Shown here one piece after another: positions 56,722 through 64,000 of a DNA stretch of 64,000 bases. The notes under the pieces are model-generated. The model was not told the DNA's origin. It saw only the letters and a program-made list of their open reading frames with translations, and made no database searches. The translations under genes and the position numbers were made by a program. Each line of letters opens with the position of its first letter. Position 1 is the first letter of the stretch. This DNA is from Pseudomonas mucoides. GTDB taxonomy: Bacteria; Pseudomonadota; Gammaproteobacteria; Pseudomonadales; Pseudomonadaceae. The stretch covers positions 62,001-126,000 of the forward strand of contig NZ_JACOPW010000004.1 in assembly GCF_015461845.1 (NCBI RefSeq), read 5' to 3'.

Positions 56722-57626
56722 TGCGAAGCCTCCAGCATGCGCCGACGGCGGCCAGTGATGTATTCGGACAAGGTCATGATCGCGAGCGTGGTGACGATCA
56801 GCACCACACCGGCGGCGGACGCGGCGGGCCAGTTCATCAGCGGGGCGATCTGGTCATGGACCATCACCGCCAGCATCGGCACGCGTCGACCACCGAGCAG
56901 CAACGGCACCACGAAACTGCTGGCGTTGTAGGCGAACACCAACGTCGCGCCGGTGATGATCCCCGGCATGCTCATCGGCAACACCACCTGGCGGAACACC
57001 TGGAAGCGACTGGCGCCCAGGGTCGCAGCGGCTTCTTCGTAAGTACGGGCGACGCCGCGCATGGCGCTGGCGATTGGCAACACAGCGAGCGGGAACGCGG
57101 TTTGCACCAGGCCCATCAGCACGCCGTTCTGGTTGTAGAGCAGCATGATCGGACGCTTGATCAGACCGAGGCCCATCAACGCCTGATTGAGCATGCCGCC
57201 CGGACCGAGGATCACCAGCCAGCCGTAGCTTTGCAGCAGCAGGTTGACCAGCAATGGCAATAGCACCGCGGCGAGGAACACCCGGCGCACGAACGGTGAG
57301 GTCAGGCGCGACATGGTGTAGGCCACCGGGATCGCCAGGACCACAGCGATCGCTGCGCTGATCAGTGCCAGACGCAGGGTCAGCAGCAAGGATTTGAGGT
57401 AATACGGTTCCAGCAATTGGGCGTAACTGGCCAGGCTGAACCCGGTCCATTCCGCGCCTTTGGTGCCCACGCTCATGCGCAGGACCAGCAGGCTGGCGGC
57501 GATCAGCACACCCAGAAACAGCATCGACGGCGACAGGAAAAACCAGGCGCGGGTCGTTGGCGAAACACCCCGACGGGCACGCTCGGGGGCGATGCTTACC
57601 GGATGAGTCAAAGGTTGGTGTTCCAT
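56718..57626 (-). CDS. ABC transporter permease (PotB/PotH-like)
   Basis: This 302-residue permease has an N-terminal helix (AWFFLSPSMLFLGVLIAASLLVL), five further helices and the EAA loop YEEAAATLGASRFQVFRQVVLPMSMPGI. It is separated from the binding-protein gene by a REP pair, which may lower its expression relative to the binding protein. Confidence 0.92.
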   Translation of the reverse strand: MEHQPLTHPVSIAPERARRGVSPTTRAWFFLSPSMLFLGVLIAASLLVLRMSVGTKGAEWTGFSLASYAQLLEPYYLKSLLLTLRLALISAAIAVVLAIPVAYTMSRLTSPFVRRVFLAAVLLPLLVNLLLQSYGWLVILGPGGMLNQALMGLGLIKRPIMLLYNQNGVLMGLVQTAFPLAVLPIASAMRGVARTYEEAAATLGASRFQVFRQVVLPMSMPGIITGATLVFAYNASSFVVPLLLGGRRVPMLAVMVHDQIAPLMNWPAASAAGVVLIVTTLAIMTLSEYITGRRRRMLEASQ

Positions 57627-57687
57627 AGCAAGGGTCTCGTCAATGGAAAGCAGCTGACCAACACACCTTTCAAAACCACCACGAACC

Positions 57688-57779
57688 CTGTGGGAGCGGG
57701 CTTGCCCGCGATAGCGATCTGTCAGTCACATCAATATCGACAGGGAGGCCGTCATCGCGGGCAAGCCCGCTCCCACAGT
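57688..57779. repeat. REP pair inside the ABC importer operon
   Basis: CTGTGGGAGCGGGCTTGCCC from 57688 and GGGCAAGCCCGCTCCCACAG ending at 57778 form long inverted arms between the binding-protein stop and the first permease start. Confidence 0.92.
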
Positions 57780-57817
57780 GTTTTGCAGTGTTCTAAAAAC
57801 GTGTGTTTGTCACTCAA

Positions 57818-58921
57818 TCAGGAAGAAAAGATTTCCGTGTAGCGACGAATCCATTGGTCATGCACGGTGGCCAGGAAGGCGTTGTCGTGCATGATCGCCT
57901 TCTCGGCAATCTGCTCTGGCGTGAGGATGTACGGGCTCTTGCGCGCTTCGGCGGAGATGATCGCCTTGGCGTTGACCGGGCCGTTGTAGATGTCTTCAGC
58001 CATCTTGCCCTGCACCAGCGGGTCCAGAGAGTGGTTGATGAAGGCGTACGCCATGTCGGTGTCGCCCGGACGGTTCTTCGGCATCACCGATTGCATCAAG
58101 TCGGTGTAGAAACCTTCCTTCATGCCAAAGGTTGCGCTCAGGCCGTAGGCCGGGTCGCGGATCTGTTTCGGGAAGAATGCCGGTGCGTACAGGCCGCCCA
58201 TGTCCAGCGAACCGGTGCGGAACAGCTCGGCGATCTGGTTCGGGTTTTCACCCAGGGTGACCACGCGATCTTTCAGCTCGGCGAGTTTCTTGAAGCCCGG
58301 CTCAATGTTGTGCTCGTCACCACCGGCCAGTTTGGCGGCGATGATGATCAGGTCCATGGCCTCGGTCCAGTTCGGCGGCGGCAGGAAGATGTTTGGCGCA
58401 GCGTCGGCATCCCACAGGGAGGCGTAGCTGGTTGGCGCTTCTTTCTGGGTGCGGGTGCTGTAGACCAGGCTGTTGCACCAGAGCAGGTAACCGATGCCGT
58501 GGCCATTGGCGCCGGTGCGGTATTTTTCCGGGACATCGACCAGGTTCGGGATGCGGTTGAGGTCGGGTTTTTCCAGCAGGTTGGCGGCGGCCAGACCTTC
58601 GGCGCCGACGCCGGCCAGGGTGATGATGTCGTACTGCGGACGATCACCGCCGGCCTTGAGTTTGGCGACCATTTCCGAGGTGCTGCCGGTGCGGTCAGCG
58701 ATGACTTTGCAGCCGTACTTGTCTTCGAAGGTCGCGGCGATGTTGCGCAGGGCTGCCAGGCCAGTGTCATCGGACCAGGTCAGCAAACGCAGGGTCTTGC
58801 CCGCAAAGCGTGTGTCGCTGGCATTGGCCTTCATGAACGGCATGCTCATGGCGGCCGCTGCCACCGAGGCTACGCCTACGGTCTTGATGAATTGACGTCT
58901 GTTCAGATCATGTTCGCCCAT
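57818..58921 (-). CDS. Periplasmic solute-binding protein, polyamine type (PotD/PotF-like), Tat signal
   Basis: The product is 367 residues. The N-terminus MGEHDLNRRQFIKTVGVASV is a twin-arginine signal (R8-R9) with a hydrophobic region and an AxA-type site near KANASDTR. The mature part is a type II binding protein (TLRLLTWSDDTGLAAL; YDIITLAGVGAEGLAAANLLEK; NGHGIGYLLWCNSLVYST). The ATG at 58921 follows AAGGGAG. Likely ligands are polyamines, guanidino compounds or amino-acid-like amines; the linked decarboxylase and dehydrogenase favour a nitrogen compound. Confidence 0.92.
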   Translation of the reverse strand: MGEHDLNRRQFIKTVGVASVAAAAMSMPFMKANASDTRFAGKTLRLLTWSDDTGLAALRNIAATFEDKYGCKVIADRTGSTSEMVAKLKAGGDRPQYDIITLAGVGAEGLAAANLLEKPDLNRIPNLVDVPEKYRTGANGHGIGYLLWCNSLVYSTRTQKEAPTSYASLWDADAAPNIFLPPPNWTEAMDLIIIAAKLAGGDEHNIEPGFKKLAELKDRVVTLGENPNQIAELFRTGSLDMGGLYAPAFFPKQIRDPAYGLSATFGMKEGFYTDLMQSVMPKNRPGDTDMAYAFINHSLDPLVQGKMAEDIYNGPVNAKAIISAEARKSPYILTPEQIAEKAIMHDNAFLATVHDQWIRRYTEIFSS

Positions 58922-59092
58922 TACGGACTCCCTTTGTTTTTGTAGGTATAAGGCAGGTCGAAACTGTTGCATCCGCGCGACCGGATCTGCATTAGCCCCC
59001 GTATTTTCGGGGGTTTGGCTGAACCGGCAAGTTCATCCTGAGGTCGTGTAAAACACCTGACTATCGATAAAAACTCATCGAAGCCATGACGC

Positions 59093-59131
59093 CAGCGCAT
59101 GCCTCCTTTCGAGGCATGCGCTGACCTTTTT
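59093..59131. terminator. Hairpin after the aldehyde dehydrogenase gene
   Basis: Perfect 13-bp arms CAGCGCATGCCTC (59093-59105) and GAGGCATGCGCTG (59111-59123) have a CTTTC loop; a T run follows on the plus strand only. A second small hairpin, CCCCCG-TATTTT-CGGGGG, lies at 58996-59013. Together they separate the dehydrogenase gene from the importer operon. Confidence 0.55.
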
Positions 59132-59138
59132 CGTGCCG

Positions 59139-60587
59139 TCAGACCGCCCGAATCACGTGTTTGATTTCCTGGAACGCCTGCAAGCCCCACGGCCCCAACT
59201 CGCGGCCGATGCTGCTCTGCTTGTAGCCGCCCCAGGCGGTTTGCGGAAAGATCACCTGCGGCGCGTTGATCCACACAAGGCCCGCCTGCAAAGCGTTGGC
59301 GACCCTATCAGCGGCCTCGACATTACTCGTGACCACGCTGGCCACCAGACCGAACTGGCTGTCGTTGGCCAGGGCAATCGCCTCGGCTTCGGAGGCAAAA
59401 CTGCGTACGCAGATCACCGGGCCGAAAATCTCTTCACACCACAGCGCACTGTCGAGGGGCACTTCAGTGAAAATGGTCGGCTGCAAAAAATAACCGCGCG
59501 GCAGGTCGGCCGGACGATTGCCACCACAGATCAGCTTGGCGCCGGCGCTCAAACCACGATCGATGTGGCCGAGCACACGCTGGTATTGCGCCTGATTGAC
59601 CAGAGCACCCATCTCCACCGCCGGGTCGAACGGGTCGGCCACGCGAATGGCTTCGGCGCGCGCCTTCAGGCGCAGCAGGAATTCATCGGCCAGTTCATCG
59701 GCGACCAGCACACGGCTGGTGGCGGAACACATTTGCCCGGCGTTGAAGAAACCACCGCCACAGGCCACTTCCACCGCCAGGTCGAGGTCGGCATCGGCCA
59801 GCACCAGCAACGACGATTTGCCACCCAGTTCCAGGCTCACGCCTTTGACGGTTTCCGCCGCACGCTGCATGACTTGCACGCCCACCGCGTTGCTGCCGGT
59901 GAAAGAAATCTTGGCGATGCGCGGATCAACCGACAGTGGCGCGCCAACGGCCAGACCGATGCCGCACACCAGGTTGAAAACGCCGGCCGGCAACCCGGCT
60001 TTAGCGATGATCGACGCCAGTTCCAGCTCCGGCAGCGGTGTCACTTCCGAAGGCTTGAGCACCACGCAGCAACCGGCGGCCAAGGCCGGGGCGAGTTTCC
60101 ACGCGGTGGTGACCATCGGGAAATTCCACGGCACGATCAGGCCGACCACACCGGCCGGCTCGCGGCGCAGACGCGCGCTGAAATCGTCGCTCGGCAATTC
60201 AACGGGGCTGTCTTGTTTAGCGTCGAGGCCTTCGGCCAGACCGGCGTAATACTCAAACGTCGCGATCACGTCGTCGACGTCGATGGCCGCTTCGAACAAT
60301 GGCTTGCCGTTGTTGCTCGACTGCAAATGCATCAACTGTTCGCGACCGGCCTGCACGCCTGCGGCGATTTTGCGCAGGATCGCGCCGCGCTCGGCTCCGG
60401 TGGTTTTCGACCAGGCGGCGAAGGCGTGGGTGGCCGCGCTCACCGCCTGATCGACAGACTGTGCATCGCCGCCATTGACCGTGGTCAACAAGGCTTCGGT
60501 CGCCGGGTTGATCACACGCAAGTGTTCGTGGCCGGCCGACCATTGGCCATTGATGAACAGACCGTCGAGCGTGGTTGGAAAACTCAT
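59139..60587 (-). CDS. NAD(P)-dependent aldehyde dehydrogenase
   Basis: The product is 482 residues with catalytic Cys287 (FFNAGQMCSATSR), general-base Glu253 (LELGGKS), and oxyanion Asn155 (VPWNFPM). It resembles betaine/aminoaldehyde dehydrogenases. The ATG at 60587 overlaps the decarboxylase stop by ATGA, so the two enzymes are made together and this one probably oxidises the aldehyde made by the decarboxylase, for example 4-guanidinobutyraldehyde to 4-guanidinobutanoate. The substrate is inferred. Confidence 0.92.
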   Translation of the reverse strand: MSFPTTLDGLFINGQWSAGHEHLRVINPATEALLTTVNGGDAQSVDQAVSAATHAFAAWSKTTGAERGAILRKIAAGVQAGREQLMHLQSSNNGKPLFEAAIDVDDVIATFEYYAGLAEGLDAKQDSPVELPSDDFSARLRREPAGVVGLIVPWNFPMVTTAWKLAPALAAGCCVVLKPSEVTPLPELELASIIAKAGLPAGVFNLVCGIGLAVGAPLSVDPRIAKISFTGSNAVGVQVMQRAAETVKGVSLELGGKSSLLVLADADLDLAVEVACGGGFFNAGQMCSATSRVLVADELADEFLLRLKARAEAIRVADPFDPAVEMGALVNQAQYQRVLGHIDRGLSAGAKLICGGNRPADLPRGYFLQPTIFTEVPLDSALWCEEIFGPVICVRSFASEAEAIALANDSQFGLVASVVTSNVEAADRVANALQAGLVWINAPQVIFPQTAWGGYKQSSIGRELGPWGLQAFQEIKHVIRAV

Positions 60588-62221
60588 TTCGACACCGCCT
60601 TCATCCACTGGGTCTGATCGATTTCAATCAGGGTCGGGCCTTGGCGATCCGCCGCGGCACGCAGCGCTGTGCGCAGTTGCTCGACGCCGCTGATGGCTTC
60701 CGCCGCGCAGCCCAAGGCCTTGGCCACACCGATGAAGTCCGGGGTGTAGATGTCCACGCCGACCGGCTCGATGGCGCGGTTGACCATGTATTTCTTGATC
60801 TCTTCGTAGCCCTGGTTATTCCACAGCAGCACGATCACCGGGGTGCGCGCTTCAACGGCACTGGCCAGTTCCGGCAGGGTGAATTGCAGGCCGCCGTCGC
60901 CGATCAGGCACACCACCGGAGGACGCGAACCGCCTTCGACGCTGCCGCCGAGCCAGGCGCCAATCGCCGCCGGCAAAGCGTAACCCAAGGTGCCGTAACC
61001 GGTGGACGAGTTGAACCAGCGACGCGGGCGCTCGGGGTTGAAGGTCAGGTTGCCGGTGTACACAGGCTGGGTCGAATCGCCGACGAATACCGCGTCTGGC
61101 AGCTCGTGCAGGACGGTTTCGAGAAAGCGTGTTTGCGCCAGGGTCGGGGCATCCCAGCTCTCGGCGAGTGCCTCACGCAAACGGGAGGCACGCACCTGAC
61201 CCCAATCATTGGCGCGCTCGGCCAGGGACTTGTGGGACAGCGCGCTCAGCAATGCCTGAGCAGCGTTGCGCGAGTCGGACACCAGCGCCACGTGCGGCGG
61301 ATAGTTGCGCACGGTCTGGTCCGGGTCGATGTCCACGCGCAGCAACTGGCCAGGAATCTCGAAACCACCGGCGAAGGTGACGTCGTAGTCGGTCTCGGCC
61401 AGTTCGGTGCCGATGGCCAGGACCACGTCGGCTTCGGCCACCAGTGCGCGAGTCGCGACCAGGCTCTGGGTCGAACCGATCAGCAACGGGTGACTGGATT
61501 CGAGCATGCCTTTGGCGTTGATGGTCAGGGCCACCGGCGCGTCCAGCAGTTCGGCCAGTTCAGTCAGTTCGGCAGCCGCATCGATGGCACCGCCACCGGC
61601 GAGAATCAGCGGGCGCTTGGCGCCGGCCAGCAATTCGGTCATGCGCGAGACGGCGGTCGGCGATGCACCGGCGCGGTCAATGTTCACCGGTACGCTGGTC
61701 AGCAGGTCATCGGCTTCTTCAACCAGCACGTCCAACGGAATTTCGATGTGCACCGGACGCGGACGGCCAGCCTGGAACAGCGCAAAGGCACGGGCCAGCA
61801 CGCCCGGCAACTCGGACGCCGACATCAGGGTGTGGGAGAACGCCGCCACACCGGCGACCAACGCGCCCTGGTTCGGCAGTTCATGCAGCTTGCCGCGACC
61901 GCCGCCCAACTGGCTGCGCGATTGCACGCTGGAGATCACCAGCATCGGGATCGAATCGGCGTACGCCTGGCCCATCGCGGTGGTGATGTTGGTCATGCCA
62001 GGGCCGGTGATGATGAAGCACACACCCGGTTTGCCGCTGGTGCGGGCATAACCGTCGGCCATGAAACCGGCGCCCTGTTCGTGACGCGGAGTGACGTGGT
62101 TGATGCTCGAACGGGCCAGCCCGCGATACAGCTCCACGGTATGAACCCCGGGAATGCCGAACACCTGCTCAACCCCGTAATCTTCGAGTAACTTGACCAA
62201 TACTTCGCCGCACGTCGCCAT
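60584..62221 (-). CDS. ThDP-dependent 2-oxo acid decarboxylase (5-guanidino-2-oxopentanoate decarboxylase-like)
   Basis: This 545-residue enzyme has the three-domain fold of the acetolactate synthase/pyruvate decarboxylase family. The activating Glu48 lies in TPRHEQGAGFMADGYAR, and the ThDP/Mg motif runs from GDGG (441) to NN (468-469). It resembles AruI, which decarboxylates 5-guanidino-2-oxopentanoate in the arginine transaminase pathway. No AruH-like transaminase gene is present in the window. AAGGGC precedes the ATG. It is divergent from a LysR regulator gene. Confidence 0.88.
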   Translation of the reverse strand: MATCGEVLVKLLEDYGVEQVFGIPGVHTVELYRGLARSSINHVTPRHEQGAGFMADGYARTSGKPGVCFIITGPGMTNITTAMGQAYADSIPMLVISSVQSRSQLGGGRGKLHELPNQGALVAGVAAFSHTLMSASELPGVLARAFALFQAGRPRPVHIEIPLDVLVEEADDLLTSVPVNIDRAGASPTAVSRMTELLAGAKRPLILAGGGAIDAAAELTELAELLDAPVALTINAKGMLESSHPLLIGSTQSLVATRALVAEADVVLAIGTELAETDYDVTFAGGFEIPGQLLRVDIDPDQTVRNYPPHVALVSDSRNAAQALLSALSHKSLAERANDWGQVRASRLREALAESWDAPTLAQTRFLETVLHELPDAVFVGDSTQPVYTGNLTFNPERPRRWFNSSTGYGTLGYALPAAIGAWLGGSVEGGSRPPVVCLIGDGGLQFTLPELASAVEARTPVIVLLWNNQGYEEIKKYMVNRAIEPVGVDIYTPDFIGVAKALGCAAEAISGVEQLRTALRAAADRQGPTLIEIDQTQWMKAVSK

Positions 62222-62382
62222 TGTGTTTTGCCCTTCTTGTTCGTTTGAGACGCCGGGCCTGCGCAGTGTTTATGATGAGTGGGCAGGTCCAGGGATGGCC
62301 TCATTGGAACGGGCGACACGTAGCCGCAACAATGGATAAAAAGTCATACTAGCCATGTCCTCACGTCATACCTTGGATCCCA

Positions 62383-63264
62383 ATGAAACGACTGCCTCCC
62401 CTGCCGGCGCTGCACACTTTTCTGATTACCGCGCAGTGCTGCAACTTCACCCGGGCCGCCGAACAGCTGCACATCACCCAAGGCGCGGTAAGCCGGCAGA
62501 TCGCCGGGCTCGAAGATCACCTCGGTTATGAACTGTTCATCCGCCAGGCTCGCGGCCTCGATCTGACGGCCGAAGGACGGGAATGGCTGCCACGGGTGCA
62601 GCAGATTTTCGGCCTGATCGATGAGGCCGTTGAACAGATCGGCGAGAAGCGCGAAACCCTGCAACTCAAGGCGCCGACCTGCGTGATGCGCTGGCTGTTG
62701 CCGCGTCTTTTGCAGTGGCAACGGGAGCGGCCGGACGTGCCGGTGGAACTGACCACCACGGTCAAGCACGGCGTGGATTTTCATCGTGAGCAGTTCGATG
62801 CGGCGGTGATGTACGGCGTGCCACCGGACAGCACGTTGGCCTCGCAACGCCTGTTTGAAGAAATATTGACGCCGGTCTGTTCCAAACCGCTGCTTGAAGG
62901 CCCGGTGCCGTTGCAGACCCCGGAAGACCTTCAGCGGCACATGCTGCTGCACCCCACCCGTGATGAGCGTGACTGGAAAGCCTGGCTGGCCACGGCCAAT
63001 GTGCGACTGAACAATGTCAGCAAGGGTCAGCACTTCGAAACCCTGGACCTGGCGATGTCGATGGCCTCACAGGGGACGGGGGTAGCGATTGGCGACTGGT
63101 CGTTGATTGGCGATGACTTGAGCGCCGGGCGACTGGTGATGCCGTTTGAGTTGAAGGTGAAAACGGGGTTGGCGTATTACCTGGTTTTGCCGCACAAGCC
63201 CGCACCTTCGCCGAAGTTGCAGGAATTGTTGGGGTGGTTGGTGGAGCAGGCTCAAGCGCGGTGA
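62383..63264 (+). CDS. LysR-family transcriptional regulator
   Basis: The product is 293 residues with an N-terminal winged helix-turn-helix (ALHTFLITAQCCNFTRAAEQLHITQGAVSRQIAGLEDHLG) and a periplasmic-binding-like effector domain (LQLKAPTCVMRWLLPRLLQWQRERPDV). It is of the GcvA-like type. It is divergent from the decarboxylase/dehydrogenase operon, with 161 bp between starts, and is its likely regulator. I could not identify a convincing LysR box in that gap. Confidence 0.94.
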   Translation: MKRLPPLPALHTFLITAQCCNFTRAAEQLHITQGAVSRQIAGLEDHLGYELFIRQARGLDLTAEGREWLPRVQQIFGLIDEAVEQIGEKRETLQLKAPTCVMRWLLPRLLQWQRERPDVPVELTTTVKHGVDFHREQFDAAVMYGVPPDSTLASQRLFEEILTPVCSKPLLEGPVPLQTPEDLQRHMLLHPTRDERDWKAWLATANVRLNNVSKGQHFETLDLAMSMASQGTGVAIGDWSLIGDDLSAGRLVMPFELKVKTGLAYYLVLPHKPAPSPKLQELLGWLVEQAQAR

Positions 63265-63285
63265 AAGCCTAAAATCTTGCTGCAA

Positions 63286-63389
63286 TCCCCTTGTAGGAGT
63301 GAGCCTGCTCGCGATGGCGTTGGGTCAGTCGACATCACTGTTGAATGATCAACCGCTATCGCGAGCAGGCTCACTCCTACAGGGGATCG
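63286..63389. repeat. REP pair with long flanks
   Basis: GTAGGAGTGAGCCTGCTCGC from about 63292 and GCGAGCAGGCTCACTCCTAC ending near 63380 are inverted copies; the outer bases ATCCCC/GGGGAT also pair. It lies between convergent genes. Confidence 0.92.
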
Positions 63390-63395
63390 GTGATC

Positions 63396-64000
63396 TCAGT
63401 AGCCTACTGTGAACCGCTGGCGGGAGTGCTTCGGCACTTCCACTTCATCGATCATCGCAATCGCATAGTCGGCAAACGTGATCCAGCTGCGCCCTTCACG
63501 GCTCACCAGCAAATCATCCTGGCCGATCCGGAACACCCCCGTGCGTTCCCCTTCGACAAACTCCGCCGACGGTGACAAGAAGGTCCAGTCCAGGTCCTTT
63601 TCCTGTCGCAGGTTCTCAAGGAACAACGCCCCGGCACCCGCCTCGGCTTTGTACGCATCGGGAAAGCCCTCGCTGTCGATCACGCGAGTTCCGCCCGGCA
63701 ACAACAACGAACCGGCACCGCCCACCACCAGCAGACGTTTCACCCCGGCCTTTTTCACCGGCCCGATCACCGCCGCGGCGGGCAGCGTCGAGAAATGCGC
63801 GGCGCTGATGACCACGTCATGACCCGCCACAGCGGCTTGCAACGCTGCGCCATCAAGGGCATCGACATGCTTGCTGACCACACCGGCACGCTGACCGATC
63901 TTCGACGTGTCGCGGGCAATGGCGGTGACGCTATGACCACGACGCAGGGCTTCTTCCAGCAATTGGCTGCCGGCACGGCCAGTGGCCCCGATGATTGCGA
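63396..64000 (-). CDS. NAD(P)-binding oxidoreductase (5' end outside window)
   Basis: The last 201 residues of an atypical short-chain reductase/NmrA-like protein are present. The first readable residues, AIIGATGRAGSQLLEEALRRGHSVTAIARD, contain the Rossmann GxxGxxG; only a few N-terminal residues are missing at the window edge. VVISAAHFST, RLLVVGGAGSLLL and FVEGERTGVFRIGQDDLLV follow, as in YwnB/NAD(P)H-azoreductase-like proteins. Substrate unknown. Confidence 0.88.
   Translation of the reverse strand, partial: AIIGATGRAGSQLLEEALRRGHSVTAIARDTSKIGQRAGVVSKHVDALDGAALQAAVAGHDVVISAAHFSTLPAAAVIGPVKKAGVKRLLVVGGAGSLLLPGGTRVIDSEGFPDAYKAEAGAGALFLENLRQEKDLDWTFLSPSAEFVEGERTGVFRIGQDDLLVSREGRSWITFADYAIAMIDEVEVPKHSRQRFTVGY

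Noticed and set aside
55636..56931. His/Gln-rich 431-codon frame on the plus strand across the permease genes
   Set aside because: It spans two well-supported minus-strand permease genes and has shadow composition.
59133..62191. Two long plus-strand frames across the aldehyde dehydrogenase and decarboxylase genes
   Set aside because: Both enzymes on the minus strand carry intact catalytic motifs; the plus frames do not.

Overview
The window is chromosomal DNA of a Pseudomonas, most likely from the P. fluorescens group. Three things support this: mvaT, sadC and purU-type genes are present; the order from the chemoreceptor to the fumarase follows, from memory, P. aeruginosa PAO1 PA4309-PA4333; and the intergenic gaps are full of Pseudomonas REP palindromes. 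Coding density is high and most genes have GC-rich third positions. No tRNA, rRNA, insertion sequence, prophage or CRISPR array was seen.

Layout. 1-4559: secA (cut by the window edge), the divergent helicase loader gene dciA, and a HerA/YjgR-type ATPase. 4576-11600: an amino-acid chemoreceptor behind a FliA-type promoter, a three-gene envelope operon (glycosyltransferase, DUF2334 deacetylase-like, UPF0104 membrane protein), a small orphan gene, purU, and the silencer gene mvaT. 11622-19950: sbcB, then a six-gene RDD / SpoIIM / DUF4129 / DUF4350 / MoxR / DUF58 operon in which each start overlaps the previous stop. 20017-31073: a minus-strand insecticidal toxin complex (Tc) A locus with a tcaA-like and a tcaB-like gene, flanked by two small unknown genes. 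31564-39142: core genes (PilZ protein, TPR lipoprotein, pyruvate kinase, enoyl-CoA hydratase, ferredoxin reductase, sadC, class I fumarase). 39383-46596: plus-strand Tc B and C genes (tcaC-like and tccC-like), the latter ending in an unrecognised effector domain. 46710-51339: a DctB/DctD (MifS/MifR)-type two-component system and a KgtP-like permease behind a sigma-54 promoter. 51468-51940: a deletion scar. 52123-54644: small oxidoreductase and stress-type genes and an AraC regulator. 54799-63264: a polyamine-type ABC importer, an aldehyde dehydrogenase, a ThDP-dependent 2-oxo acid decarboxylase (AruI-like) and a divergent LysR regulator. The right edge holds a partial NAD(P)-binding oxidoreductase.

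Most interesting points. The Tc machinery is split into A and BC loci on either side of a housekeeping block. Three copies of a palindrome (consensus CCTGTYAGANCTGACAG) lie 90-101 bp upstream of three Tc-locus start codons and nowhere else that I saw, which suggests one regulator controls both halves. The A component carries about 700 extra residues of tandem Ig-like domains. The C component ends in about 280 residues of unknown type with two hydrophobic segments and a Ser/Arg-rich tail. All functions are inferred from sequence reading alone.
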